64,000 bases of DNA from Hedera helix (taxonomy: Eukaryota; Streptophyta; Magnoliopsida; Apiales; Araliaceae), in NCBI GenBank assembly GCA_947179155.2, contig OX359270.1:21184556-21248555 (forward strand), read 5' to 3'. The translations under genes were made by a program, and so were the position numbers. The notes below the pieces were generated by a model, which had not been told where the DNA came from, did no database searches, and saw only the letters and a program-made list of their open reading frames with translations. Below are positions 48,877-61,668 of the stretch, one piece after another (positions within the stretch are counted from its first letter, which is position 1; the number at the start of each line of letters is the position of its first letter).

Positions 48877-49736
48877 ATGATGGATATAGGCGAACCTAGC
48901 AGAGTGATGGAGGATGCTCCAATAGACAAACATATTGTCTTGATTGAGCCGACTACAGTTAAACCAGAGGCTGAGATGTATGCTGTGGCAGAGGTTGAGG
49001 GTGATCCCGAGGAGGATCATGTTGCTAAGATCGATGATGACCAGGCTTCTGAGGAGGAGCTAGTGAAAGGCTAAGTTACAAGGCCACACGGTGATAATAG
49101 TGATGACGAGGATGATGAGGAAGTCGAGGAGCCTGTTGGAGTAGAGGAGTTCATTGTAGAGGCTATGGAGGAGATGGAGTATTATACTTCGCCAAAGAAG
49201 CTGCTTGCTGAGGATCACTTGGTTGAGCAGTTAGCAGATAGGAACCTGGAGTTGGAGGACCAGGTGAGGCACTTAGAGGAGCCGAATCAGACACATCAAG
49301 ATATGGAAGAACAGTACAAGTCCTTAGTATACCAGTTGATGCCAGATAAGATTGAGCTCATAGAGAGACAATCAGGGGATGAACGAAGTTGACAGAGAAA
49401 TGAGAGAATGCAGAGTTAGAGTTGGCAAAGCTGAAAGTGGAGTATGAGGTTATGACGGTTGAGTTTGACTTAGAGATAGCGGATAAGATCCCCATATCCG
49501 ATGAGTGGATGGGGGCATCCAGGCGGGCAGATGAGCTTGAAGCTGAGGTTAGGATCAGTGCTACCAGGATCGATTCTATGAGTTTCGCCATAGATACAGC
49601 CGTTGGTAGGCTGAAGAGTAGGATTCAGAGGTATCCTCGGGAGGAGGACATGAGTAAGCAGACAGTGAGCCGTAGGGTGGTCGACAGGATCGCTCGACAG
49701 GAGCACGAGGTTGCTGCTCGTCGGGCCGATTGCTAA
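48877..49736 (+). pseudogene. Extra ORF upstream of gag in element C: acidic coiled-coil protein
   Basis: It begins MMDIGEPSRVMEDAP. One frame runs to 49,392 with a single TAA at 49,072, then one frameshift leads to 49,422-49,736. Total is about 285 codons. The N-terminal half is very acidic (DNSDDEDDEEVEEP). The middle has heptad-like DHLVEQLADRNLELEDQVRH, predicting a coiled coil, and the end is basic (SRRVVDRIARQEHEVAARRA). It is not gag, which starts 500 bp later. I know no function; additional gag-proximal ORFs are known in some plant gypsy elements such as Ogre, but not as a standard part of Tekay. Confidence 0.6.
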
Positions 49737-50250
49737 TGTTTTTCTTTTATTTAATTAGTTTTCTTGTCTTGTATATAGATGTAGATAGGTCCTACTTTTT
49801 TTTTTTTTTTTTTTATCATAATAGGGACAGTTAGATGTTGTAAATCCTAGTATTTTATTTTACTTATGGAATAGTGATGTTAGCCCCAACATTTGTTTGT
49901 CTTTGGGGAAGGTAAATGTCAATCCCCACTTTTTGTGCACTTGAGGGATGGATACTAGTGATAGGTAATGGTGTAGGTGTTTATAGAAGTATGCCACCAA
50001 TTGTCATTAATGTACTAAATAGTGGTATATGAATATAAATGCTAATATATTACATGAATTGTTGTGTATGATTCATGCTTTAATCCCTAAATGTTCAACA
50101 TTAATAAAAACGTTGCATAATAAACAAGACCTAAAATATAATGAATTAATGTAAGATTTAGTTTAACAACAGACAATACCGCCAAAACGTTTACCCCAAA
50201 ATTAACTTGTAGAAGAATCCGTAAACAACACTAAGGGATAGGCATATCCA
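49737..50250 (+). other. Spacer between the extra ORF and gag of element C
   Basis: No coding signal; contains a T21 run near 49,795-49,815. Confidence 0.6.
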
Positions 50251-51400
50251 ATGCGGGTCTTCGCTAACATGCTAGTAGAGGCAATACAAGTTGGGCCACA
50301 AACGGCAGTGGAACAGCTAACAGGTCATTAGGCAAACTTTAAAGATTTTAAGCTAGTAGGACCACTAGATTTCCTTGGGTCTACAGATCCTATAGAGGCC
50401 CAAACCTGGATTGAAGAAATAGAAAAGGTGTTCGAGGTAGCACGAGTGGCCGAAGAACAGAAGACATTGTTTGCCACCTTTACGCTGAAAGGTGAAGCAA
50501 ACTATTGGTGGAAGGCAAACAAGGAAAGAGCTAGAGAGGGTATTATTCTATGGGCACGTTTTAAGGAATTGTTCTTCGAGAACTATTTTCCTGATAGCAT
50601 GCAGAACGAAATGGAGATGAAGTTCTTAGACTTAAAGTAGAAAATATATCGATAGCAGAGTAAGCCTCAAAGTTTAATGAATTAGCTAGATTTCCTCCAC
50701 ACCAAGTAGACACTGAGGCCAAGAAAGCACGGAGGTTTTAATAGGGATTGAAACCTTGGGTGTATAGCAGGGTTGTTGTTCTAAGATTTGACACATTCAC
50801 AACACTTCTGGAGAGGGCGATTATCACGAAAGGAGGAAATGAAGCCTTAGTAAAATACGACCAAGACAAGAAGGGTCATGATGGCCATAAAGAAGGTAGC
50901 AGTGAAGGAAGAAACCAGAATAAGAGAAAATGGCAAAACAACCAAATGTTAGGAGGCAGTAAGACTAGAGGAGATGCAAAGAAGGGCAACAAGTGTGAAA
51001 AGTGTGGGAGGAACCATTATGGGGAATGTATAAAAGGCAAGGGGGTCTATTACAATTGTGGTTAACAGGGGCATATTGCTCTACAATGTCCTAAAGGGAA
51101 GAGAAATTGATGTTTTTCTTATGAAGCATCGGGCCATCAGATCAAGGACTACCCAAAGAGGAACAATGATGCAACAAGTGGCAACAAAGGCAAAAACAAC
51201 AAGTTAACAATTGGAGGGCCAGCCTTTCAACCAAACAGACCGATAGCATGCACATTTAACATGATAGTACATGATGCTGTGGAGTCTAAGGATGTGGTGT
51301 CAGGTATTCTTTCGATCAATAATATCAATGCTTACATGTTATTTTATTCGGGTGCTACCTGTTCTTTTATATCTGAAGATTTTGCTAAGAGGTTAGAACT
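50251..51400 (+). pseudogene. Element C gag and protease
   Basis: The start at 50,251 reads MRVFANMLVEAIQVG with a stop after about 26 codons. The gag core FLGSTDPIEAQTWIEEIEKV, FATFTLKGEANYWWKA and RFKELFFENYFP is in the same frame. After a frameshift come a Lys-rich region and two zinc knuckles (CEKCGRNHYGEC and CYNCG-stop-QGHIALQC). The protease follows at about 51,330: the active site reads FYSGATCSFIS, where the catalytic Asp of D-S-G is replaced by Tyr. Confidence 0.85.
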
Positions 51401-51799
51401 ATCCTGAGAAAAACGAGAGAGTCCTTTGAATGTAGAAGTAGCCAACAAAGAAATTATTATCGTAGAATACATTCATAGAAATTGTTGTGTTGAATTAAGA
51501 GGATATAAACTATGAGTGAATGTTATTTTGATTCGCTTGGGAGAGTTCGATGTTATTCTCAGAATGAACTGGTTATCAAAACACTGAGCAGTGATTGACT
51601 GCCAGAAGAAGAGTACAAGCCTGAAGACTTCAAACAAGTCGAAGGTAGTATTTCATGGGAGTAAATCACCGAGACAATCTCGTTGTCTGACGATGATGCA
51701 AGCAAAAAGATTATTGAGGAAATGGTGCAAGGGTTATCTGGCTCATGTGGTTGATACTCGAAGAGTAGAGAGTGAATTGGGTCAGATACCTATGGTATG

Positions 51800-52589
51800 A
51801 TAATTCTCAAACCTCTTCTCAAATGAGTTACCGGGTTTATCGCTGGACAGAGAAGTTGAGTTTGCAATTAAATTAGCACCAGAGACTACACCAATTTTGA
51901 AAGCACCATATAGAATGACGCCGGTGGAGATGAAGGAATTAATGATACAACTACAGGAGCTTCTAAATAAGGGTTATATTCAGCCAAGTGTGTCTCCGTG
52001 GGGAGCACCTGTATTATTTGTAAAGAAGAAGGACGAATCCCTAAGGCTTTATATCAACTATCGAGAGTTGGACAAAGTTACGATTAAGAACAAGTACCCG
52101 TTACCTAAGATTGACAATCTGTTTGATCAGCTTAAGGGAACGAAGTATTTTTCAAAGATAGACTTGAGAACCGGTTATTACCAGTTGAAGGTAAGAAAAA
52201 AGATGTGCCAAAGACGACATTTAGAACCCGATACGTACACTTTGAGTTTCTAGTAATGTCGTTCAGACTAAAGAATGCGCCAACATCATTTATGGATATG
52301 ATGAACAGGGTGTTCAAGCAGTACTTGGACAAGTTTGTTTTCGTATTTATTGATGATATTCTGGTATATTCGAAGATTGAGGAGGAGCATGCTGAACACC
52401 TAAGAGTGGTGTTGGAGACACCAAGGAAGGAGAAGCTGTACGCGAAGTTTTTAAAGTGTGAATTTTGGTTACATAGCGTACAGTTTCTGGGACATGTAAT
52501 TGATAAGAAGGGTATTTCGATGGATCCAGCAAAAGTGGAGGAAGTTATAAATTGGGAGCAGCCGAAGAAATCTATAATGATATGTATTT
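51800..52589 (+). pseudogene. Element C reverse transcriptase, 5' part
   Basis: APYRMTPVEMKELMIQLQEL, VLFVKKKDESLRLYINYREL, then KIDLRTGYYQLK end in a frameshift near 52,200. The second frame gives TTFRTRYVHFEFLVMSF, the catalytic FIDDILVYSK, FLKCEFWLHSVQFLGHV and EVINWEQPKK. There the solo LTR interrupts at about 52,575. Confidence 0.9.
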
Positions 52590-55238
52590 TCAATAAATGT
52601 TGTAAATATTATAAATAAATAGTGAAGTTAAAATTTTGAAATGTGGCATATATTTTGGGACAAGCAATTTATGTATTATTTGATTATATAATAAAATTCA
52701 AGCCTAGTGAAACAAATTAAGATCAAAGAAGACTTGAATAAGTAATTTTGAAGCAAAAATAATTAATGAATATATAAAATGTCTAGAGAAAATGAGACAT
52801 ATCCTTTTTATCCTTGACAAATTAGAAAATGACCTTGGTGTCCTAATTGTTATGAATTGTCCATTGTACCATTAAATATTAGTGAGAAATGTCTTGTAAG
52901 CCATTAACCATGTATGATTAAGCTAACTAATGCTAGTTAGTTGTAGAAAAGTGAGATACAAGTTTTGTAAGTATAGATTTAATAAGATATTAGCTAGGTT
53001 GCTTCTTTCTTCTTCATTTCGATCTTATTTTGGCTAAATGTTGAGAGAAAAGAGAAAGAAAAAGAAAAAGCTTAAGAGAACTTAAAAGATTGATAAATAA
53101 GTGTTCTAGAGATTAAAGCTAGCATCAAAAGTGGATCATTCATCATTAAGGAGGTTCTTAACAAGAAGGAGAAAAACTTTAAGAAGGTTTAAAAGTTTCT
53201 TTGCCTTAGACCTTTAAGTTATACATGTATATATGTGTATATGGGTGTTTTAATGGTTAAAAATGTTAACTTTGTAAGTTTATGTGCTATGTAGTTGATA
53301 CTTGATGAAACCCTAGCTGCTAGGGTAGTATTACAAAGGTGGTGAGGGTATTTGCATGCTAGGTGGTATGCTAAATATTTAGATATATGGAGAACATGAT
53401 TTTATTTGGTCTAAAATCTTATGTGATGTTTTATGTGTATGAAAATCAAATATAAATGATATCATGAGGTAGTAGAGTCATATAAGTCTTATATGAGCCT
53501 ATAGGGTAGGTAAATGAACTTGTAATGATGTATATATGAAGTGGAGTGCATAAATTCAAAGTTGGTAAATATGAAAATTTTAGGCTAAGTTTACAAAATC
53601 CTATCAAATGGTGATTTTTGGCAATTTTGAATATTTAAAAGAAAAATGAAGCTAAATGATTAAGTTTTATGTAAATACATATATCTGCATCATTTTAGTA
53701 GTCAATTGGTGTATATGGAGATAAAAGTGTATTTTGAACGTTCGAAAATGTTCGTCGGAACCTAAAATGAAAAAATTGAAAAACTAACGTCATTTGGAAA
53801 CTTAATCAATTTTTGAAGGCCTAGATAAGTCATATATATGTTATGTATGCTAAATCATGTGTTGGACTAAAGAGATGCAATGTATGGCCAAAAATAGAAT
53901 GAGAAAAATTTAGAAAAAAAATTAAAAATTTGGTTTCAGTTAACTTCACGGACAGCGAAGTGTTTTGACCTAAGCACCGCGTCAGGGCACAATTGACTGA
54001 GAGCATCTCGTTGGGCGGGATATGTTCCTCGTTGGGGTGTAGTGTCCTGGTTTTTGAATTTTTTTATTTTGAACTAAAATGAAGTGTTTTGATCTTATAT
54101 GATAGGGACATATAATGTAAACCATAAATTGATAAAAATGATCAATGTGGTAGGTATTAAAGTATAAACAAGCAATGTGTTATGTGTTAAGTTAAGTGTA
54201 AAGGTAAACGATGATTGGTATGTTAAGGTAAAGTAGTTAACGGTCATGTTACTAATGTATTGACCAGCATCATGGTTATGTAGGTTGTAAACGTGGTAAG
54301 GTAGTAACAGTTAAAAGTAAGCAAGGACAGAGGCAAGTATTCTTTCCAAACTCTCTTTTGTAGTTCATTTGACAGTTATGCTTTTTATGTATTCTTGTAA
54401 GCCCTTTATGAAGTTCATTCATTGTTGAACAGATTTAAGAAAGGTCGATGCCATTTCTATTCGGCTAGATATATATTTTCATTTATGTTGACTTCAGATG
54501 TTCATTGTATGTCCTCCAATCTATATTGTTGTGGTGCGAAATCTATGAAATGTTATAATAGAATAACAAAGGGGAATAAAAAATAAAGAGGGATGTAAAT
54601 CCTATGGCGTTGTTACGTCGTTAGATAGCTATGTCGTGTACAATATATGGTACGATAGACTGATCACCTAGAGTACACATCTAAAAGAAAATATAGTCCT
54701 ATGACTGTGTCGGGCCATGTCAGTCTTTGTGATTAGTATTGTTCTAAACAAGTTCTTGGTCTTGTGACCGTACAATAGATAATAAGCATGTTTCAAATCA
54801 AATACGAAAGAGTTGTATATTATGATTTCCATTATCTTCACAATAGTGTGGAGCTGTTAAAGTTAGTTGGAAAAGTTTCTTCTACTATTTCTGAGATATC
54901 ATTTCATTACTTGTTTATATACTTGTTGAGCTACATTATGCTCATTCTTGCTTTAACATGATATTTTAGCCAAGTCTGAACAGGCAGAAGGTTTATGGAC
55001 TGACAAAGGGAAGGGAAAAATGAGCAAGCAGTAGATAGTTAGTTATAGAACTGTTATAAGTGTAATATTTTTTTGTAATATGTCAGGCTGTAAATGTTTT
55101 GTAATGTATAAAGGTCTGTAAACCTGGGATATATATATTATATTATAAATTAAGTTGTTGTATTATTAAATGAATGGTAGAATAGTATCATGAGTACTGA
55201 ACCCGAGATTCAAGGAACCCGACTTTTGGGGTGCCACA
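52575..55238 (+). mobile_element. LTR insertion (solo LTR) in element C RT/RNase H
   Basis: About 2.66 kb without coding sequence. The right end GGAACCCGACTTTTGGGGTG then CCACA matches the style of the LTR end at 61,669 (GGAACCCGGATTCGGGGTCG on the minus strand). A GC-richer block lies at 53,945-54,045. Element C coding resumes right after (TEVRSFLDLAGYYWRF). The left boundary is approximate, and I found no clear target duplication. Confidence 0.7.
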
Positions 55239-56009
55239 ACACCGACAGAAGTTAGAAGTTTCCTTGATTTGGCGGGTTACTATTGGAGGTTCATTCAAAA
55301 TTTTTCAAAAATAGCGACATCGCTAACCAACTTGACGAGGAAGACGGTTAAGTTTGTATGGACAGAGAAATGTGAAGCAAGTTTTATGGAATTAAAGAAA
55401 AGGCTTAGTGAAGCACTGATGATGTCATTGCCTGATGATACCGGGGAGTTTGTGATGTACAGTGATGTGTCACACAAGGGACTTAGCTGTGTACTAATAT
55501 AACATGGAAGGGTCATTGTGTACCCGTCAAGACAGTCGAAAGAATACGAGAAAGGGTATCCAACTCACGACCTGGAGTTAGCAACAGTAGTGTTCACCCT
55601 AAAGATTTGGAGGTACTACATGTATGGCGAGAAATGTGAAATGTACACAGACCATAAAAGTGTGAAGTATATCTTCACTCAGAAGGAGTTGACCATGAGA
55701 CAGAGGAAGTGGTTGGAATTAATCAAGGACTATGATTGTGAAATTATGTACTATCCCAGTAAAGCCAATGTGGTGGCAGATACTCTAAGCAAGAAGGGCA
55801 GAGAAAAATTGATGATGCTAACAACACAAGAAGAACTAATAAAGGAAATGGAGAGATTAAAGTTGGAAATCAGGTATCGGAAAGAGGTAGATGAAAAATT
55901 GTTTACATTAGAAGCGAGTCTGACTTTCTTAGATAAAATAAAAGACGCTCAAGAGCAGGATGAAGAGTGTGTCAATATCAAAAGGATAATTTTAAAAGGT
56001 GAAGCTTGA
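55239..56009 (+). pseudogene. Element C RNase H
   Basis: AGYYWRFIQNFSKIATSLTN, then GEFVMYSDVSHKGLSCVLI with a stop at 55,502, then PTHDLELATVVFTLKIWRYY, CEMYTDHKSVKYIFTQKEL and ADTLSKKG. The D..E..D catalytic pattern of RNase H is recognisable (YSD, DLE, YTD). A Lys/Glu-rich linker to integrase follows. Confidence 0.9.
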
Positions 56010-57342
56010 AATAAAAATTTTGGTAGCACAAGGCTGCTAAGGTTTGAAGGGAAGATATGGATACCGATAGTCCCAGAATTGAGAGAAGAGATCCTACAAG
56101 AAACTTACGGTATAACGTACTCGATACACCCTAGAAGTACCAAGATGTATCATGATTTGCGCTAACATTTCTGGTGGTCAAACATGAAGATAAAGGTCGC
56201 AGAATGTGTGGGGCGATGTTTGATTTGTCAGAGGGTAAAAGTAAAACATTAGAAACTGGGTGGGCTGCTGCAACCGTTGAAAATTTTGGAGTGGAAGTGG
56301 GAATACATCACAATGGATTTTGTTGTAGGACTTCCAGTTACACAGAAAGGATACGATGCAATTTGGGTGATCGTTTGACAAAGTCTGCATATTTCCTACC
56401 AATAAATATCAGATATAGTCTGGAACAGTTGGCAAAGTTGTATGTGAAAGAGATTGTGTCAGGACATGGAGTACCGGTATCTATTGTGTCCAATAGAGAT
56501 TCGCATTTCACGTCAAAATTCTGGAGAGGGTTGTAGGAGAGATTAGGGACGCAGTTGAGACTAAGTACTGCGTATCTTCCGTAAATTGATGGTTAAAGTG
56601 AACGAACGATCTAGACACTAGAAGATATGCTTAAAGTAGTCATAATGGATCTAAAAGGCAGTTGGGATAACCATCTACCTTTGGTTAAGTTCGCATATAA
56701 TAACAGTTATCATGCTAGTATTGGCATGCCGCCATACGAAGCACTATATGGAAGAAAATGTCAAACGCCATTGTGTTGAGATGAAGTTGGTGAACGAGAT
56801 TGCTGGGACCTGAGTTGGTGCAGCAGACCGTAGATGTCATTAAGGTAATAAGAGCTCGATTAGTAGCAGCTCAAGATCATCAGAAAAAGTGTGCCGACTT
56901 GCATCATCAGAATCATAACTTTAAAGTTGGCAGCTTTGTATTTTTGAAGGTATCTCCCTGAAAAGGGAAAATCAGGTTTGGAAATAAGGGAAAGTTGAGC
57001 CCTAGGTTCATAGGACCATCTGAGATTTTGAAGCATGTAGGTGAAGTAGTGTACGAGGTAGCATTGCCTCCGAAATTTGAGTGCATCCACAATGTGTTCT
57101 ATGTTTCAGTGTTACGACCATATAAACCTGACTATAAGCATGTGATCTCCTATGAACCGATACAAGTTGAGAAGGATTTATCTTACGAGGAGGTTCCTGT
57201 CCAGATACTCGATAGGAAGGAACAGACGTTGCGAAATAAGGTCATACATTCGGTCAAAGTTCTTTGGATAAATCACATAGTTGAAGAAACTATATGGGAG
57301 CTTAAAGAAAATATGAGAGAGAACTACCCGCACCTTTTTTAG
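56010..57342 (+). pseudogene. Element C integrase and chromodomain-like C-terminus
   Basis: A zinc-binding start (EEILQETYGITYSIHPRS, then CVGRCLICQRVK) is followed by the core (TMDFVVGLPVTQKGYDAIWV) and broken stretches with many stops. The last open part (56,995-57,342) has PRFIGPSEILKHVGEVVYEV, NVFYVSVLRPY, then VKVLWINHIVEETIWEL and NYPHLF-stop, the Tekay-type chromodomain end. Confidence 0.9.
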
Positions 57343-57376
57343 TAACTTATTTTGTAATTCTGGGGACGAAATTCTT

Positions 57377-57391
57377 ATAAAAGGGGGATGA
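57377..57391 (+). promoter_or_regulatory. Polypurine tract of element C
   Basis: TAAAAGGGGGATGA immediately before the 3' LTR start; primes plus-strand DNA in the family. Confidence 0.75.
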
Positions 57392-60300
57392 TGTAATAAC
57401 CGTGAAAATTAAACTATATTAAAAATAAAATTAAGAATTTATTTATTAATATAGTGTATGTTGTGTGAATTAATAATTGGTTGAGTATGTGAATTTTTTT
57501 TAAAGGAAGTCCGACTATTGAAAAAATCAAATTAGTGGACTAACCTAGAGATATTAATATCAAAGAATTGATAAGATATTGTAGTTAATTAAATATTCAA
57601 TTAATTTTGAATATAGCAAGTCTATTGGATTATGTAAATTAATAAATATATTTATTAATTAATGAAAATATGTGAATGTTGAAAATATTATATAATAGCC
57701 ATCTAGTAGGATGATACTAGTAGACTAGCCCGAATAGTTAACTAAGCAAGCTCAATTCATTTAAATTAAATATGGACTTGTTATTTGATCATATAATTAA
57801 TTAAGTAATTGGCCCAACATTGTTATGGCAAGGCTAAATGTACTATTTAATTTATTTAAGTGCGGCATTTAGTTATCAACCCAAGAAATTAATAATGTTA
57901 GCCCTTGTTGTTAGTAAATTAAATGATGAGCATTAATTGGTAAGTCCAACCTAATTGTTTGGAAGCCCAAATATTAGGTAAAGGTTTGAGCCCAAGAGAA
58001 TTAATTCTCTAGCCCAAACCCTAGCCCAACATCAAGTTAATCCTTTGGTCAAAGAGCATACAGGTTGGTGTATATATATATATAGCATTATAGCAATTAA
58101 AAATAAATCAAAATTTTGGTGGGAAATGGGGAGGGGGTTGCCGGCAATAGGAAGGGGGGGGGGGGGGGCTAGGAGGGGTGCAAAGCTCAATGCCCCTTAT
58201 TTTACTCCAATGTAAAAGCCTTCCCAATGCTCTATCAAATCTCCTTAAAGGGGGGGGGGGGGGTTCATGTTTCCCATGCATTTAGCCTTAATCAACCAAC
58301 ACTTGCTGAATTAGTGATGCTAAGTATGCTTAGCACCCCTCTATATATAGGAGACTTCACCAATTCTTACAAAGGTTGGTCATTTGTTTGTGCTAGATAG
58401 AAAAGAATTAGAGAGAGAGTTGTGAGAGAAAAGAGAGAATACATTTAGTTCCTTGAGAGTTCATAAATAAAATACTAAGAAAGCTTGTGTAGGTATTTTC
58501 AGGTAGAACATAGTGGTGTCTTGGATGTCCTCAAGCTTTATTTTCTACTTTGAAAAACAAAGAAAGCAAACCACTAAGTCCAAGAGGTATAAAAATAATC
58601 AAAATTCAAGCTTTGTGCCTTTCTTTGTTCTATATGTGATTTCTATGGTAGAAAACTATTTTCAAAGCTCTATATGTTTATATCCATGATTGTTTAGTAA
58701 ATCTAGGGATCAATGGGTTTAACATGTGTTTTGATATGCATCTATTATGAAAAGTTTGACTAAACTCATGAAATGGATTTTTACCGACAAACCTTAACTG
58801 AGCATGTGATTCAAAGCTCTACATTTTGAAACCTACATATTGGTTGTGTGATATTCTTCCTTGGAATGTTAGTTAATAGTAAAACCTCTTTGGAATCATG
58901 CAAAAATGATTTAAAATGAGCAAGATATGAATTTTTGATCAAGAACGCCTCACTATTGGAAGTTTATGCACAATAGTCCACTTGAGGGTCATTTTCAGTG
59001 ACCAAAACTTGTCCAAATTTACATTTTGTTAATAAAATCTTGTAGTTTGGAAAGATATGAATCCAACAAGACTAATTTGAGGTCAATCGAACATGTAGAG
59101 TTCATTTTATTGAAGTTGGGGTGAAGGATGTCAAATCTATAAAATCTGGAAAACACACTGCTGGTCGATCCCTTTTTTTAAGATTGTGGGGCCCAGTTCG
59201 GGTCTTTTTTGACCATTTTCGAGTCGGGTCTAAAACAAAATATTTTTCTAATTTAATAAAGAATATTATAAAATTTAATTTGGATAATTATGATGTTATT
59301 TGATATTTATTAAAATTAATGATTGATTAATACCTTACTAAATAATAATAATAATAGATAATTAAACTTTTTATTTATTATTTATTTAATATTGAATAGT
59401 AAGTAAAGATAATTAATTGATTAAATTATTATTTAAGTAGCATTAAATAATAATTAGAAAGTAATTGAGTTTTTAACTAATTACTTATTATTAAATAATA
59501 AGTAAGGATAATTAATTATTATGTAATTAACGTTAACTAATAATTTAACGGTAAGTAATTTATTAAATCAATTATTTATTATTTAGTTAGTGTTAAATAA
59601 TAAATAAGGATGATTAATTAATTAATTATTATTTGATTAACATTAGATAATAATTAAAGAATACTTAAATAATTAAACTAATTATTTATTATTTAATTAA
59701 CATTAAATAATAAGTAAGGTTAATTAATTGATTAATAATCATTTAATCAACATTAAATAATAATTAAAAAATAACAAAGTTAATAAACTAGTTATTTATT
59801 ATTTAATTGATATTAAATAATAAGTAAAGATAATTAATTAATTATTATTATTATTAAATAGTAACAATTAAAGTAAGATAGAGTTGACAAAGTAATTATT
59901 TATTATTAAATAAGGATTATTAATTAAAGAATACTTAAATGATTAAACTAATTATTTATTATTTAATTAATACTGAATAATAAGCAAGGCTAATTTATTG
60001 ATTAATTATTATTTTATTAAATAATAATTAAACAAAATAAGGTTAACAAATTATTATTTATTATTTAATTAACATTAAATAATGAATAAAGGTGATATGG
60101 GTAATTATTTATCAATTAAGTGATGGTAAATAATAAGATAATTAATTAAACAATTGTAATAAATTGTTTAAGGGTTTAAATGAATGGAAGATGAATGTTT
60201 TAAGTTTAATAAATTAATATTACTTAAGGATGAGTGATATTAGGTAATTAAATCATTACCCTAGGTATAATTAAATAATTTTATAGGGATAAATGATATA

Positions 60301-61439
60301 AAATTGAATTGTGTGTGTTATGTGATTATTATAATTGATAAAAATGCTAGATAAATAGCGTAAACAAACGGTCAAATGAACAATTATGTGTTATACTAAT
60401 TGATAGACCGATATTATTTTTGTTAGGTCTTTCAAAGGAAATTAAGTTAAGAGAATTATCAGTAAGTCGACAGACAGACAAGTTTTTCTAACATTACTCA
60501 AATTTATATCGAGCAAGTTCCTAAACCCCGACTTATTTTATATTGTAAATTATTCCACATCAATGTTATTGTTATTCGCACGTAATGCAATTGAATTCAT
60601 ATTCCATTCTTGAACTATGAATCATTTAAAGTTCTTAAATTCATAAACTAATTAAAAGGGAAGTCTAAGCCACTCGTTCGGTCAGACATATGTGTAATTT
60701 ATTTTAAAGGCTATCCAAATCATATTGGTACATATTCTTAGACTGAGAAGAACAACCCATAATGGGGAATAACCTAAGAATCATATAGACGATATAGACA
60801 GAATAAATGTTATGCATACACTTAGAGTACGAGAGATTGATCCCATCAAGTACAGTTATGAAAATGTAACCTAAGATGATCAATCAAGAGACTGGTTTCT
60901 CAATAGACGTTCATGGTCTATTTGACCACTCAACATTTAGATAATCAATTGTTATTCAATATTCGCGCATTGGTCATATTGTTCAGATATTTATTTCGAA
61001 ATTCATTCAATCATTCAATTCTTATTCAATCATGACATATCTCGTATTATTTATATAAAACTTACTAAGCAAACTAGTTGTTCACCCGTGCTATGTCATG
61101 AAATTTTCATTGCAGCCAAACCTGAATGTTCAAATAAAGATAAAGGCAAGGGGAAGATAAAATCATAGACGTGCTGGATTATTAATTGTCTGCTGATTTA
61201 TTTTATTTAAAGACTGATTATATATAACACGAATCCTATTGTATATATTAAATTCGTGATGTATTTTGATAAGGTTTCGTACCTTAGGACTATTAGTGAA
61301 CACTTTTGTATAAACAACATATGTTTATTTCTTCGCAATAGATATTATGTGTTATTTTTGGGATATGTGTATGATATAGTTGTATTGGATCGTGAGCACT
61401 AAGTTTGATGTATTAGTACTCAAATTTGGGGGCATCACA
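57392..61439 (+). repeat. Element C 3' LTR
   Basis: 4,048 bp from TGTAATAACCG to GGGGGCATCACA. It has the same AT-rich hairpin array (for example 59,686-59,713). It is longer than the 5' LTR mainly through a roughly 225-bp insertion at 58,037-58,262. Confidence 0.92.
58037..58262. repeat. Insertion unique to the 3' LTR, with two long G tracts
   Basis: Where the 5' LTR has CATCAAGGGGGTTCATG (45,398), the 3' LTR has CATCAAG, about 225 bp of unrelated sequence, then a G run into GTTCATG. G15 lies at 58,154-58,168 and G14 at 58,250-58,263. Origin not recognised. Confidence 0.85.
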
Positions 61440-61668
61440 CGTTTCATGTTAGGCCACCAAAAGTATTGGCGAAGATCTCTATACATTTTTTTACTTCCTG
61501 GATGAATTGAATATGTCGAATTGTGGGCCTCTTGTAAAATCTCTTCTTTTATTTCAAGCACTACTAGTACCCAAACTCGTCTTTTAAACCTCAAAATCCC
61601 ATCTTTATCCACTTAAAATATTTCTTCCTCATTTTCTGCAATTCTCTTCCTTATTTGCTAACACTCTT
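61440..61668 (-). pseudogene. Element B integrase zinc-binding region
   Basis: Minus-strand reading: DKDGILRFKRRVWVLVVLEI, then EILQEAHNSTYSIHPGSKKM and YRDLRQYFWWPNMKR, the H-H part of the integrase HHCC domain. It continues across element C at 44,755 (K-R-D-I-A-E-R), which confirms the empty site. Confidence 0.88.

Larger units (their letters stand above)
44761..61439 (+). mobile_element. Element C: complete Tekay/Del-type gypsy retrotransposon
   Basis: 16.7 kb with 3.9-4.0-kb LTRs, bounded by the 5-bp duplication CGTTT (44,756-44,760 and 61,440-61,444). Order: 5' LTR, primer site, extra coiled-coil ORF, gag, protease, RT, RNase H, integrase with chromodomain-like end, polypurine tract, 3' LTR. 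The pol order with integrase last, and V-K-V-L-W-x-N-H..YPHLF at the end, assign it to the Tekay/Del chromoviruses. All ORFs are disrupted. A solo-LTR-like insertion (52.6-55.2 kb) splits RT from RNase H. The two LTRs differ at roughly 6-7 percent of sites in the first 200 bp, so the insertion is not recent. Confidence 0.93.
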
